Shown: positions 52,801 through 64,000 of the stretch, piece after piece | How the letters are laid out: the number at the start of each line of letters is the position of its first letter | Position numbering within the stretch: the stretch's first letter is position 1 | NCBI RefSeq assembly: GCF_947507565.1 | Contig: NC_089184.1 | Location: 992,001 to 1,056,000 of the forward strand | DNA from: Oscarella lobularis | Taxonomy: Eukaryota; Porifera; Homoscleromorpha; Homosclerophorida; Oscarellidae | Direction: 5' to 3' | DNA length: 64,000 nucleotides | The notes under the pieces: model-generated | Databases searched by the model: none | Seen by the model: only the letters and a program-made list of their open reading frames with translations | Told to the model about the DNA's origin: nothing | Translations under genes and position numbers: made by a program

Positions 52801-55800
52801 GCGACGGGGAGGAGGCTTTTACTGTGGTTACGTGACACCGAAAGTGCGTCGTTTTGAATCGGTAACAGCGCGAATGGACTCCAACGTAAATTCTGCTACT
52901 AACGTAAAACACCATCTGCCGCTTACGAGGTGTGGCGTATTGTGACGACGTAAAAAAACGTGTACGCTTACGTGCACTTGGTAATTCGTTCATTGGGTGC
53001 ATTCTTTTACCTTTCCAGTGCATTCATCGAAGAAGGCTAAGCACGAGTCAAGATGCGACGTGAACGAGCGTTCTTCGATGAACTTGACAAACATCTGCGT
53101 GTTCATCAAGCGAGAAAAGAACTCCTGCTCGGACGACGGCTTTATTTTCTTGAAGCCCTTCAAATCGAAAAGACTTTCAATATCCATCGCCCTGTCTGAC
53201 GGCGCTCTAGTTATGGGCTTCAAAAACGATCTAAAAGCAGAAGATAGTATACCGATGAAAAGAAGTCATACGGTTGCTCACTGATATCCCTTCAGTAAGC
53301 CAGCGTGAAATCGGAGAAATGCCTCTCGGATGGCGATATTGGATACCTTTATATAAGAGAATTCTATTGCTCTCCTATCGTTCTTCTAAAACTTGACTGA
53401 ACCTTGTTTTCGGTTTCTTCTCCGGCCATGCTTTCCAGCGGGGCGACTTCGACGGCTAATTCGCTGTCTTCTGAAGCTAGAGGAGAACGTCATAGCGGTC
53501 GTGTGCACGTGCGTGTAGTCCTTACTCTTTCCCAGTTGTTCTGAAAGCGATTCGAGAGTCTGACATAGCGTGCGAGTCAGTTTCTGACGCGAAATGGACC
53601 ATTGTAAACGTAACCAACGAGACTTAAACGTATGACTCACTTTCGGAAGAAGTTTCCACGAGAGATTTTTAAATTCTTTCGGTCTAAACACGCATTCGGG
53701 ATCAGAGCGGAGAAAAATAATCGATTATTGGACTCACATTGCTATGCTGTTAGAGTCTAAATTGAAACATATGACGTCATCGGGCGTGTCGTAAAAATCA
53801 AAATAGCTAGATTCGATTCCTGAACGAGAAGAACGTGAGCAGAAAAGCTCAAAGAAGAAGAAGAAGAAGACGCCGAGACAAACCAATTAGAAAAGGCATA
53901 GGAGCGTGAATAAAGCTAGACAAAGCCAAAGGACACAGCGGAATGTAAGGACAATTCCACTTGAACGGAAAGAGGAGCTTCATTAGAAGGAGAACGTTGA
54001 CTTAGCTTGTAAAAAATGTTTTTTTTTGAAAGTCTTACCGAACTCATGGCCTCGGCGAAACTTGTGAGAAGAGCCGAGCGAGTGGAGTGGATAACGAGCT
54101 TTTGTTCGAGGAGAAGAAGACAGAGAAGCGTCGCGATGTTCTCCGCGTCCAAACAGCGAAGTATTACGGAATGATCGGCAACGCTAGAAAACAAAACGTT
54201 AAAAAAGAGAGAAGGAGAAACGTCGTTCATATACCTCAGGGGCAGCTGCGTTCTTTCTGGTTCCGAAAGCATGACAGACTCGTTACCAAGCTAAAATGAT
54301 CAATAAATAATCAAGGAATTGAGCCATAGACTATTAATTAATAGTATTTCTCACCTGAAGAAGGACTCTCGGTCGCGACGGCGACGGAAACGGAACATCG
54401 AGCATAAAATTCGATATGTATCTGCAATAAAAATTAAAAAAATCCTTCCAAGTTTTCAATGAACCATACCTCTCCAAGGGAATCTGTGATGGCCCTGATA
54501 TAGAGATGCGGTACAGAGAGGCAAGAAATGCCTTATAGGCGTGAAAGAAGGGCCAGTGAGACAGCAAACAGATACACTTGGTAACGTGCACGGGCATTTC
54601 CTTCAGAGACGCAAGTAAACCGCGAGGATGCGGTTAGAAATTATCTTTTTTTTCTACCTGTCCTGTTCCAAAAAGACTTAGTTTCATTTCGGAAGTCAAT
54701 TGGGTTGCGGGCAGCTCTTCGTAGAAAGTCACAGCAGCACCGTAAACCTAAACATCAATTATCTACGTTATTACTCGTATTGGTCTTATTGTCGCACTTT
54801 GTCTCCGGTTCCGCCGGTGAGAACGAACGTGGAGAACGTCGGCAGGGGACAGGCTGTCGTCTCGCCCCAACATTCGACACTCACGCCAAAAGGAAGACAG
54901 AAGAGAGGCACTGACTCGGGCAATTCAAAATCTTTGTGATCCACAGTCGGATAACGGCTCAACACAGCTAACAAAATAAATAATAATAATACATAAAATA
55001 AATAAATAAAGAATCTACCAGCTCGATAATTGATTGATGGCGGCTTAATCATCATCTTTTTGTAGCACAAAAACGCGTGAGACCCAATCTATAAGAGATG
55101 GAGACTCTGGCTGTTATTCGTCCCATTAAAAACGCCTGGTTTCTCGAGAACCTTCAGTCCACTGTGCAAATCTTTGTCGAGCTTTGTGAATCCCCTCGGT
55201 GGCTGATCCCCCTAATAAGAAACACGAGAGGTAAATTCTTTGCATACGTGGCTTTCCTCTCTTCTCACTTTATTTGTGTAAATCACGCACAAATCGGTGA
55301 TGGCCATGCCCCTGAAGTGGGCCTCACCTCGTTGCGGCCCCTTGCGAAATGTAAAGTACGTCTTCTTGACATTCACGCCAACGCCTTGATTCACATCCGC
55401 GTCGCGTCCGCCGACAGATCGGATAAGGAGACCGTGCCCAGGTGCAACTCTCGATCCCTCATACACAACGCTAAGGGAGCAGGTTTTTATTAGTAATACT
55501 TTCATTAATTTTTGCTCTCTAAGGGACTGGGGGTAGTATACACACGCATTTCTATATTAGGTAGGTTATGTCAGGGCCGCACCGTTTTCTCGTGCGATAG
55601 AAAACGAAGGCAATGGAAACCCGAGCCCTAAAACTGGACCCACCCCTTAAGGAAGCCTAACCATGCCTATGGTCTAACTGTGTCCTGTTCCCCTCCCCGC
55701 CCCTCCAAACTCACTCGACGTCGGTTACGGGAAGCTCGTCCTTTCCTCGCTTGAAGCAGAGATACACCGACTTGCCGCCGATGTGACCCCGATTGAGATC

Positions 55801-56046
55801 GGCGAATTCGCTCGTGTTGGCACGACGCACGAACTCGTAACCGGGCGGCGCCCGCTCGTCGTGACCCGCGAAGACGACGGCCATGTTCGTCAGCGGTTTG
55901 ACGATCTCCGGCAGGTCGATCTGCTCGAGTTCGGCGTCGAGAACCTGACGCGACTGATCGCTCAGGCCCACGACGACGAAATAGTCGGCGACCATCGTCG
56001 AATTGGGCATGGACGGAGACGAAGTCGGAGAAAAGGAGGCTGCCAT
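49850..56046 (-). CDS. DENND4: DENN domain-containing protein 4 (Rab GEF)
   Basis: Rab10-family guanine-nucleotide exchange factor. From 56046: [34 protein letters not shown] and [16 protein letters not shown] (N-terminal MABP part), then [18 protein letters not shown] and [13 protein letters not shown] near 55300-55440. The uDENN part has [18 protein letters not shown] and [14 protein letters not shown]; cDENN has [17 protein letters not shown] and [23 protein letters not shown]; dDENN follows near 53600-53000. Next a PPR-like helix pair ([36 protein letters not shown]) and a zinc CxxC module ([26 protein letters not shown]). It ends [19 protein letters not shown] and [19 protein letters not shown]. 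Collinear with human DENND4A-C. More than 20 exons. Confidence 0.9.
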
Positions 56047-56222
56047 TTGTTTATCTTCTTTTTCGGACTTGCAAGCAAGCTGTTTGATTGCTGCTAGACC
56101 GTCAGCGACGTGAGCATAAGAAGAAAACGGTCTCCTGAAAGTTTCGACTAGTTATTCGGGGAGGTAACAAACCAGGATATCATGCCTCCGCGCCGATAAA
56201 TACGTCTTCCGCATGCGTCGTT
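56047..56222. promoter_or_regulatory. 176-bp divergent promoter, DENND4 / NDUFS7
   Basis: Short interval between two head-to-head start codons. No TATA box is seen. A rearranged copy of the DENND4 side occurs near 63220-63310. Confidence 0.5.
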
Positions 56223-57366
<1,144 letters not shown>

Positions 57367-57699
57367 TTTGACTTGTATGTAGCCTCTTTACCCTTTTGGT
57401 TGTATTGTGTGAATGTATCTAAAAATATGAACGTGTTGATGCATTCTTGTCTCACTGGCACATACAAAAGAGAAAGTTAGATAAGACTGTTGACAGGGGC
57501 TACACTTACTCTAATCTTCGTCTCCTGATTTTAATTAACGTTGTCGTTTTCATTTGGAATCGACTTCTTCAAACGACGCGCTCTTTCCCCGGCCTTCTGC
57601 TAAAAAATACGGTTACATCGCCTACTTTTCAATGACATCAAAAAAACATGAGCACGTTCACTGCACCGCACCACGAAGAAGAGTTGCGCACACATAGCG

Positions 57700-58232
57700 A
57701 AGACACGACAGAATTCTCCAAAAGCTACAATTGCACCAACGACGTCTCAGCTTATCGCGGCGGAAGCGGCGGAGCTCCTCCTCCAGTGGGCCCCTTCAAT
57801 CGAGAACCTCCTGATCGGCTCGACGCTGGCGCCGCAAAACCGCCACGTTGCTGCCTGGAACGATGAGCCATACCGGGAGATCGTCCGCCGGGACGCGAAA
57901 CTCTAGCCGAGGTGTCTCGCGACGACTGAAGCATCTTGGCCTGAAGAAACGCATTCGTCAGGAGTCGCAAGTCTTCTCATTCAATGCCTTACCTGCTGAG
58001 ATGTCGCCACCAGGTCAGCGTAGTCGAGTTCCTCGTCGGAATCCTAAAATGCTCGTGGTCGTGCCAAGCTATGTAAGAACGCCGTCCTTACCTGCCCGCA
58101 CGCTACTGTGAGAAGGTCGCCTTGCTCGTTGATGTGATTTTTCTGATGATACGCCACGAGGGTGGCCAAGTTTTTGTGGACTTTTGGCTCGCCGACGATG
58201 ATAAACCTGCCGGACGGAGTCTGGTCTATCAT
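57700..58232. repeat. Source copy of a segmental duplication (myosin 3' end)
   Basis: This stretch, covering the myosin stop codon, last exons and part of the SH2 domain, is repeated at about 63480-64000 with only scattered differences (roughly 2 per cent by eye, plus two 2-bp insertions). Confidence 0.85.
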
Positions 58233-61200
58233 ATAATGCTTGCATCGATCAGCGACTCTACATAGATAAAACGAGTGGCTCGACTAAAAGAAAAAGTAGT
58301 CAACGCTCTCTACATACCTAAAGGAAAGCGAATATCCAAAGCGACTTTCGCTGACGCGAATAATGAAGCAGCCGATGGGCTTTCTGGTGAGCATCTGTTC
58401 CGCAGCTCTGCACACATTTAAGAAACGCTTTGCTCTAGTCTAATTTGCGCCCAAGTGACTAACTGACCGTCTCGTAATGATACCGTGAAACCATTCGTGA
58501 AACTGTCCGTTCGCCGTCGTCGTCTGGCTCACCTGCGTCTCCTGAAACCAGCGCACCGAGCTAGAAAAGAATGTGTTGATTTGATTCTTTTTAATTAATA
58601 ACGATTCGTGGCACTTACGCGGCTTTGGTTCCCTGTCGACCGAATCTCTTGTTAGGATCCGCCCACTTAGGAATCACCTCTTCAAATTCATCCAAATCGT
58701 CATCTGATTCGTCCGAGTCCTGAATATAAGAAAACTCTGCTGAAACGCGTGCGACGTCAAGGAGGACGCACGTACCGGCAGTGGCGGAGGCGGCAGGTCG
58801 GCTGTGGACGGAACAGTTGGAAGTGGAGGCGGCCAGCATGTAGCTGCTTGATGGACTTTTTCTAAGAGATCGGTCAGCGTCTCGACGTGCCAGTACTTGA
58901 GAAAAACTTTGGTTTTTCTAAACGACGAGTAAAACGGGAAGAAAATCTGGCCCCGTCGTCTCACCCAATGTGCCAATTTTTGATGCCGGTTCCTTCGAGT
59001 ATGACGCGACAGCTGCAAAATTCGAAATTAAAAAAAACACAAAAGTTGCAAGTAATACATACCTTGCTTCGTCAGGAACGGTCAGGTTTTTCTTAGCGAG
59101 GGCCTTGTATCTAAGAGAGACGTTTCCGATACAAAACGTTGTTGGTCTCCTTGACTACCTTGTGAAAAACTCTTCAAATGTAGACCTGATTGCATATCCT
59201 TCGCGTCGAATGCGAGTCGTTTCCAGCATTCCGCAATAGTTCAACTATAAATAGATCAGCAGGTAACAAGCAGCTCATAAAAAAATGTTTATATCTAATG
59301 CGGTTGTTTTTTTTTTCCTTTCCTTCTCACCTGAGCTGTCACGTAGTGGTCTTCAAACAGATTGGCACGCTAAAGACAGAAGAAACGAGAGGAATCAATT
59401 TGGGTCATGCACGCTACAACACCGCGGACCTTTTGTTTGTTTGGTTTGATGCAGCGAACAAAATGAGGACTCGCAGCGTTCATCTTTTCCATCAGAACTT
59501 CAAGTGAACTCTACATAAAAACGCCAGTCCGTTGTCAAATATTTTGATTGAGTAAAAATCCCACTTTAAATTGGCCTCCCACTGTCATTTTTCTCACACT
59601 CTTTCCTTTTTCGGCAAACTTATACAAGACAATCCGTCAATGTGAAATGCAACTAGAAAGTATAGTTACCGCTCGGCTTTGCATGCGCGTCTTTCTCGCT
59701 CCCTTGTCGCGACGGGCGTCGCGATGGCGGTCACGACAGGCGTCGCGACGGGCTTCGCGATGACTCTGCAAAGCCAACGTTCCCGTTCTTGTAATCGTCC
59801 CTAGAGTCAAATAAACCGAGTACGGTGACGTCATACATGTACAGCCGAACCTCTGAAAATGTGACTTAACAGTTCATTTTCGCTAATCTGAAGCATCTCG
59901 ATGGCGCCACTTGGCAACGCGTCCCTGTTCTTCTCCAGAAAGCTATTTGTGTCATATTCCACCTAGAAGACAACGCTAATGACGTAGATCGCCGTCTCCT
60001 CGTTACTTTTCCAGCGTAGTGAGAGAGAGTGAAAAGAGTGCTTTTCGTGTCCTTGGCGCGTGCAAAAAACGGCAATTTTTTGAAGTTCGCATCCGTCTTC
60101 TCCAAAAAGCTCAGGTCAGTTGCCTGTGGAAAGTGACTATCTTCGTCAAGCAAAGCCAGAAAACCAATTGGCTTCATCATAAAAAAATTCTGAACAAAAG
60201 TTCGGATCAGTTCTCTACACGCTACTTTTTTCAATTTACCAAAATAGGCATGTTGTCTTCGTATGTGATGTTGGTCACGTCGATGCCCTCCTTGTTATAT
60301 TCCTCAAGTTCCATTCTGAAAATGTGCTACGTTCATTAGACAAAGTGTTTCGCTCATCGACACATAAGCAAGTTCTTCTGAAATTCACCTCGTTGAAGAA
60401 GTACTGAAGTTGCTCGTTTGCCAGATTGATGCAAGCCTGCTCAAAGCTGTTTTGATTCAAATTTTCAAATCCAAAAATGTCAAGAATTCCTAATAAATTA
60501 ATAATAAAAACCTCTACTCGTTTCCCTCTCTTTCCCTCAAACCTATCTCAATTATGTCAGTTTGGGAGACTTTTGACTCCGGAGCCAAAAGGGTGTTCAC
60601 CCTGTTCACAATCCAACCGAACAAACGGCCGTAAACGGCTTTAGCAATGGCATCGCGAGCATCTGAACGCATTTGCCATGCAAAAAAAACAGAACAAACC
60701 CTCAAGACAAACCCAAAGCTCTCTGAACGCCAAGGTTGCGTCTGATTTGCTCTCCCCTCGTGACCGTCACGCTGACGGTCATCATATCAACCAGCTGCAT
60801 TGGATCCAATCCAAAGAGAACCTATAGTTTTTCTATGAGAAATCAAAGTGGCTAGCGACAAAGCGACGATCCGCACCGCAGCGTGCTTCAGTGGCCTGTC
60901 GAGATCGGACACCATCGAATGATCAGCGTCGCCTTCAAATCTCACATTTCCAAGATTGAGAAGTCCGCCGAGAGCGAAAAAGAGATTCTCTTGCTCCTAG
61001 AGATAAAAGGACAGTCAGAGAAGACTCCCTTACTTTCTTTCCCGTCTCACTTCAGCCAAGAATCCCACTATGTCCATGGCCGTCTGCAGGGCGTCGTAAC
61101 CATTGCTGAGCTCTTTTTTGTAGCGTTTCAACGGACTCGATCCATTGGAAAGGTATCTGCTTGCAGTAGAAAATTGAAAGAATTTTTTTGACAGTCCCAC

Positions 61201-62199
61201 CTCTGATCGTCCGGATTGCCGAGTTTGTACTTCTGCTGTTTCTCGCCGTTCAAGCCAGCAAAGAGATAATAGAAAATGTGAAAGTTTCGTTCGCCCGGCG
61301 CCTGACGCACGACTCGCGATTTTTCCAACAGATATTCCGATATTTTGGCTCCCAGTACTAGAAAAGAATTGTGGAATCAAAGAGGCTAGCCCAAACGGGG
61401 CATCTCCCCCTCCCTTACTCTTGCCCTGACGATTGAATTTCAGCTGAGTGTACTTTCCGAACCGACTCGAATTGTCGTTCATCACCGTCTGCGCGTGTCC
61501 GAACGCCTCGAGAAGAGGATTGACCTACGATAAGTGCCTCGTTCTCCGAACAACATCGCCTCGGGAGGGAGGTCTTTCTCGCCTGAATAATTTTCTGTTC
61601 TAGAGTCGGTTCGCCCTGACACAGCTCGATCAGTTGCGATATCAAGTACTTGGCCGATTCGGTATTTCCGGCGCCCGATTCGCCGCTAAATGAAAGGACG
61701 TTCATGCCAGTCGATAACGGCTAGCTGCATGCATGGGGCCGCGCCCCCCGGCCGGGCACGCTTTTCCTACGTGATGACGCAGCACTGGTTTCGCTGCGAG
61801 TCGAGCATAGAGTGATACGAAGCGTCGGCGATCGCGTAGATGTGCGGCGGCTCCTTAGACTTGTGCGCTCGTCGATAGACGGTCGCATGCTGAAAGTGAC
61901 GGATGGGCGTGGCAAGGCGAACTTCGGGCGCGCGAAGGAAAACTAGTCTTCTTACCTTCTTGTCGTAAATAGGAAGACTCTTGAAAGGGTTTAATGCAAC
62001 TAGAATGTCGCCGACGTACGTCTAAGGATTAAATAAAGAACGCCTGCAGCGAATAAAGTACGTGTATCGCACGTACATATATTGTGTCTCTCCCGTAGCG
62101 GACTTTTAGTTCTTTCAGCAGAGTCTGCTCGTCCAGACGCGCCAACGTTGCCAAATCTTCGACCTCGCCGATCGGGGGTCGGCCCACTAGCGAAGCCAT
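57752..62199 (-). CDS. Class III-like unconventional myosin with SH2 tail
   Basis: Exon 1 is 62199-62077 (41 codons; [21 protein letters not shown]), followed by [20 protein letters not shown]. The P-loop exon reads [18 protein letters not shown], with Asn where myosins have Lys. Next: [20 protein letters not shown] (switch I), [68 protein letters not shown] (switch II), and [13 protein letters not shown] at the converter end. MYO3-like segments predominate (human [13 protein letters not shown]). The tail has polyproline, an acidic stretch ([14 protein letters not shown]) and an SH2 domain at about 58530-58050 ([31 protein letters not shown] with the phosphate-binding Arg), ending in a Gly/Pro-rich C terminus. 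No N-terminal kinase was found. About 20 exons. Confidence 0.82.
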
Positions 62200-62729
62200 A
62201 TTCTTCAAATCTGCACTCACTCCAGGTTGTACACCCCCTCACTGGGTATCTTATCATTCATCATCAACTCATGAAATGACGTCCGATTGACTCAGATACT
62301 ATGAAAAGCTGCGGAGGAGGAGATCCACAAGGCCGCGAAGGACCGCTTTTGTTTCGGCGGTGGAATTAAACCCCCAAATCGGCTACATCGTTGGGATTCC
62401 AATGGTCATTTCAATGCTTATCAACGTTAAGTCACGAGCCTGTCACGAGATAAAAGTCACTCAATTAGCAATCCACAATCCCTAAGTCCACCAAAGATGT
62501 TTACTGTGTTGATCCACCTACGCTTCGCACACGCGGGGGCTAGAGTAGATCCGAACCAGCGACAAGCGTCGCTCGTTCTGTCCAAAGCGGATGCCAATCT
62601 AATCCCAGGTCCCCTTCGGCTCCCGCGAGACGGGTGCTCAGCTGATGGGTGCCAATGCCTGAAGGGACCGTGGCCCCGCCCCTGCTCATATCCACCACGT
62701 CTAACCTGATTACTGAGCTCTGTTTTGAT
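62200..62729. other. Interval upstream of the myosin gene
   Basis: About 530 bp between the myosin start and the duplicated block. An acceptor-like TGCAG precedes the first coding exon, so an upstream exon is possible, but no kinase-like piece is seen. A GC-rich stretch near 62510-62700 contains GGTTCGGATC on the minus strand, resembling a tRNA T-arm, but no cloverleaf could be drawn. Confidence 0.4.
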
Positions 62730-62940
62730 TGGATAGTGCCGGATCGTTAAATGGCTTTTTCGCATGTCTAAGCGCTAGAATAAATTTCCAAAAAATTCGC
62801 TAGCGGGTGACGGAGTCTCTTTACTGTAGCTAAACGACGCTGAAAGTGAGTCGTTTCGAATTGGTAGCAGCGTGAATCGACTGCAACGCAAATTCTGCCA
62901 CTCGCTTATGGAGTAAGAAGCGTGACGTAAGAAATCGTGG
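62730..62940. repeat. Diverged copy of a DENND4 intron segment
   Basis: Matches about 52687-52930 in the same orientation: shared GCCGGATCGTT, TAGAATAAATTTCCAAAAAA, a TTTACTGTGGTT/TTTACTGTAGCT step, GAAAGTG(C/A)GTCGTTT and CGCAAATTCTGC-type blocks. It marks the left edge of the rearranged duplication. Confidence 0.7.
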
Positions 62941-62974
62941 CTCTGGCCTTATTTTCTCGAAGCCTAGAAAAAAA

Positions 62975-63225
62975 GAAATCCCACTCGACGTCGATTACCA
63001 GGGAGCTCGTATTTTCCTCGCTTGAAGCAGACAGACACTGATTTGTCGCCGATGTGTGCCTCGATTGAGATCGGCGTATCTTCGCGTTTATTAGGTGGGA
63101 GTGGCCTCTTCGGTTCATTCTCCGACGACGCTCATGTTCGTCAGCGGTCTAACAAGTCGATCTGCTCGAGACTGCTCACGACGACGAAATAATACTCGGC
63201 GATCATCGCGCGGCTTGCTCGCAAG
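62975..63225 (-). pseudogene. DENND4 first-exon pseudogene fragment
   Basis: Similar to the DENND4 first coding exon (about 55714-56000): shared ACTCGACGTCG, TTTCCTCGCTTGAAGCAGA, GCCGATGTG and CGATTGAGATCGGCG. On the minus strand an ATG-like start near 63210 reads AEYYFVVVSSLEQIDLLDR and then meets a stop, with deletions relative to the intact exon. Non-functional remnant. Confidence 0.75.
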
Positions 63226-63531
63226 CCCAAAAAGGAGACAACGAATCGCTGCCGCCTTTTCTCCCACTGTGCCAAGCCCAATTCGGCGATTATTAGACCT
63301 CTAATGACGTGAACATTCGACTTGTTTATCCGGGGATGCGCAAATCGTGGCGGCTATGTTCCTTCCTCTTTTCTCCCGACCATTTCACTGCCGCTAGAAA
63401 AAAATACGGTTGCATCAGAGATTGCACAGCATACTTTTTCAATGACACCACAAAGAAAAGACGCTCACACATAGCGTTGCAAGACACGACAGAATTCTCA
63501 AAAGCTACAATTGCACCAACGACGTCTCAGC

Positions 63532-64000
63532 TTATCGCGGCGGAAGCGGCGGAGCTCCTCCTCCAGTGGGCCCCTTCAATCGAGAACCTCCTGATCGGCT
63601 CGACGCTGGCGCCGCAAAAACGCCACGTTGCTGCCTGGAACGATGAGCCATACCGGGAGATCGTCCGCCGGGACGCGAAACTCTAGCCGAGGTGTCTCGC
63701 GACGACTGAAGCATCTTGGCCTGAAGAAACGCATTCGTCAGGAGTCGCAAGTCTTCTCATTCAATGCCTTACCTGCTGAGATGTCGCCACCAGGTCAGCG
63801 TAGTCGAGTTCCTCGTCGGAATCCTAAAATGCTCGTGGTCGTGCCAAGCTATATGTAAGAACGCCGTCCTTATACCTGCCCGCACGCTACTGTGAGAAGG
63901 TCGCCTTGCTCGTTGATGGGATTTTTCTGATGATACGCCACGAGGGCGGCCAAGTTCTTGTGGACTTTTGGCTCGCCGACGATGATAAACTTGCCGGACG
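63532..64000 (-). CDS. Second SH2-tailed myosin copy, 3' end only
   Basis: Last exons of a second gene nearly identical to the 3' end of the SH2 myosin (57752-58232): [19 protein letters not shown], then [13 protein letters not shown], then SH2 residues [19 protein letters not shown]. Coding changes from copy 1 include GGFAAP to GVFAAP, T to A in NLATLVAY, and H to P in KNHINEQ. The frame and splice sites look intact; one donor changed from GTAAGG to GTATAAGG by a 2-bp insertion. The rest lies beyond the window edge. It could be a true tandem gene or an uncollapsed haplotype in the assembly. Confidence 0.75.

Noticed and set aside
59690-59770. Short GTCGCGACGGGC-type tandem motif in a myosin intron
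   Set aside because: Only a few imperfect units of about 15 bp, and no structure or coding role can be supported.
57752-62199. Assignment as a true MYO3 with N-terminal kinase
   Set aside because: No kinase-like segment was found upstream to 62729, an in-frame stop precedes the first coding exon region, and the tail has SH2 instead of MYO3 tail motifs.
62500-62705. Possible tRNA or tRNA-derived SINE
   Set aside because: Only a T-arm-like GGTTCGGATC is present; no acceptor stem or anticodon arm can be drawn.

Overview
The window is eukaryotic nuclear DNA from a compact animal genome. Genes carry many short introns (about 45-60 nt, GT-AG with a few GC-AG), intergenic gaps are short, AATAAA signals follow stop codons, and the products are metazoan: thrombospondin type-1 repeats, Ig and death domains, LRR-Ig-EGF proteins, a receptor guanylyl cyclase, PDE8 and SH2 domains. 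This combination suggests an early-branching animal, most likely a sponge and perhaps a homoscleromorph; that placement is inference. No rRNA, tRNA or CRISPR array was recognised.

Layout. 1-3.1 kb: the 3' end of mitochondrial elongation factor GFM2, APRT, and the mitoribosomal GTPase DAP3. 3.1-6.4 kb: two tandem, nearly identical actin genes, each with a CArG box upstream. 6.5-9.5 kb: the E3 ligase STUB1/CHIP followed by the E2 enzyme UBE2U. 9.8-14.7 kb: an axonemal SAXO-like gene head-to-head with CYP20A1, which carries a DNA transposon in one intron. 15-23 kb: PDE8, then a secreted LRR-Ig-EGF protein. 23-24.4 kb: two orphan reading frames. 25.3-29.6 kb: AGGF1, split by a 2.4-kb minisatellite intron. 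29.9-36.9 kb: a receptor guanylyl cyclase with an unusual ectodomain. 37-40 kb: a von Willebrand A-like remnant and repeats. 40.1-42.8 kb: a secreted protein of ten TSP1 repeats and one sushi domain. 43-46.3 kb: a death-domain protein with eight Ig domains, MALT1-like but with no paracaspase. 46.4-49.8 kb: ARL14EP-like, RPS15 and MPP10. 49.85-56 kb: DENND4. 56.2-57.4 kb: NDUFS7. 57.75-62.2 kb: a class III-like myosin with an SH2 tail and a substituted P-loop lysine. 62.7-64 kb: a rearranged duplicate of the DENND4-to-myosin interval.

Housekeeping genes are often head-to-head across very short promoters: APRT/DAP3 (70 bp), RPS15/MPP10 (45 bp) and DENND4/NDUFS7 (176 bp). The candidates for undescribed biology are the SH2-tailed myosin with an altered P-loop and a young tandem copy, the death-domain plus eight-Ig scaffold, and the EGF-bearing receptor guanylyl cyclase. 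Exon limits were read by eye from splice motifs and homology, so multi-exon spans run from start codon to stop codon and internal junctions are approximate unless given.
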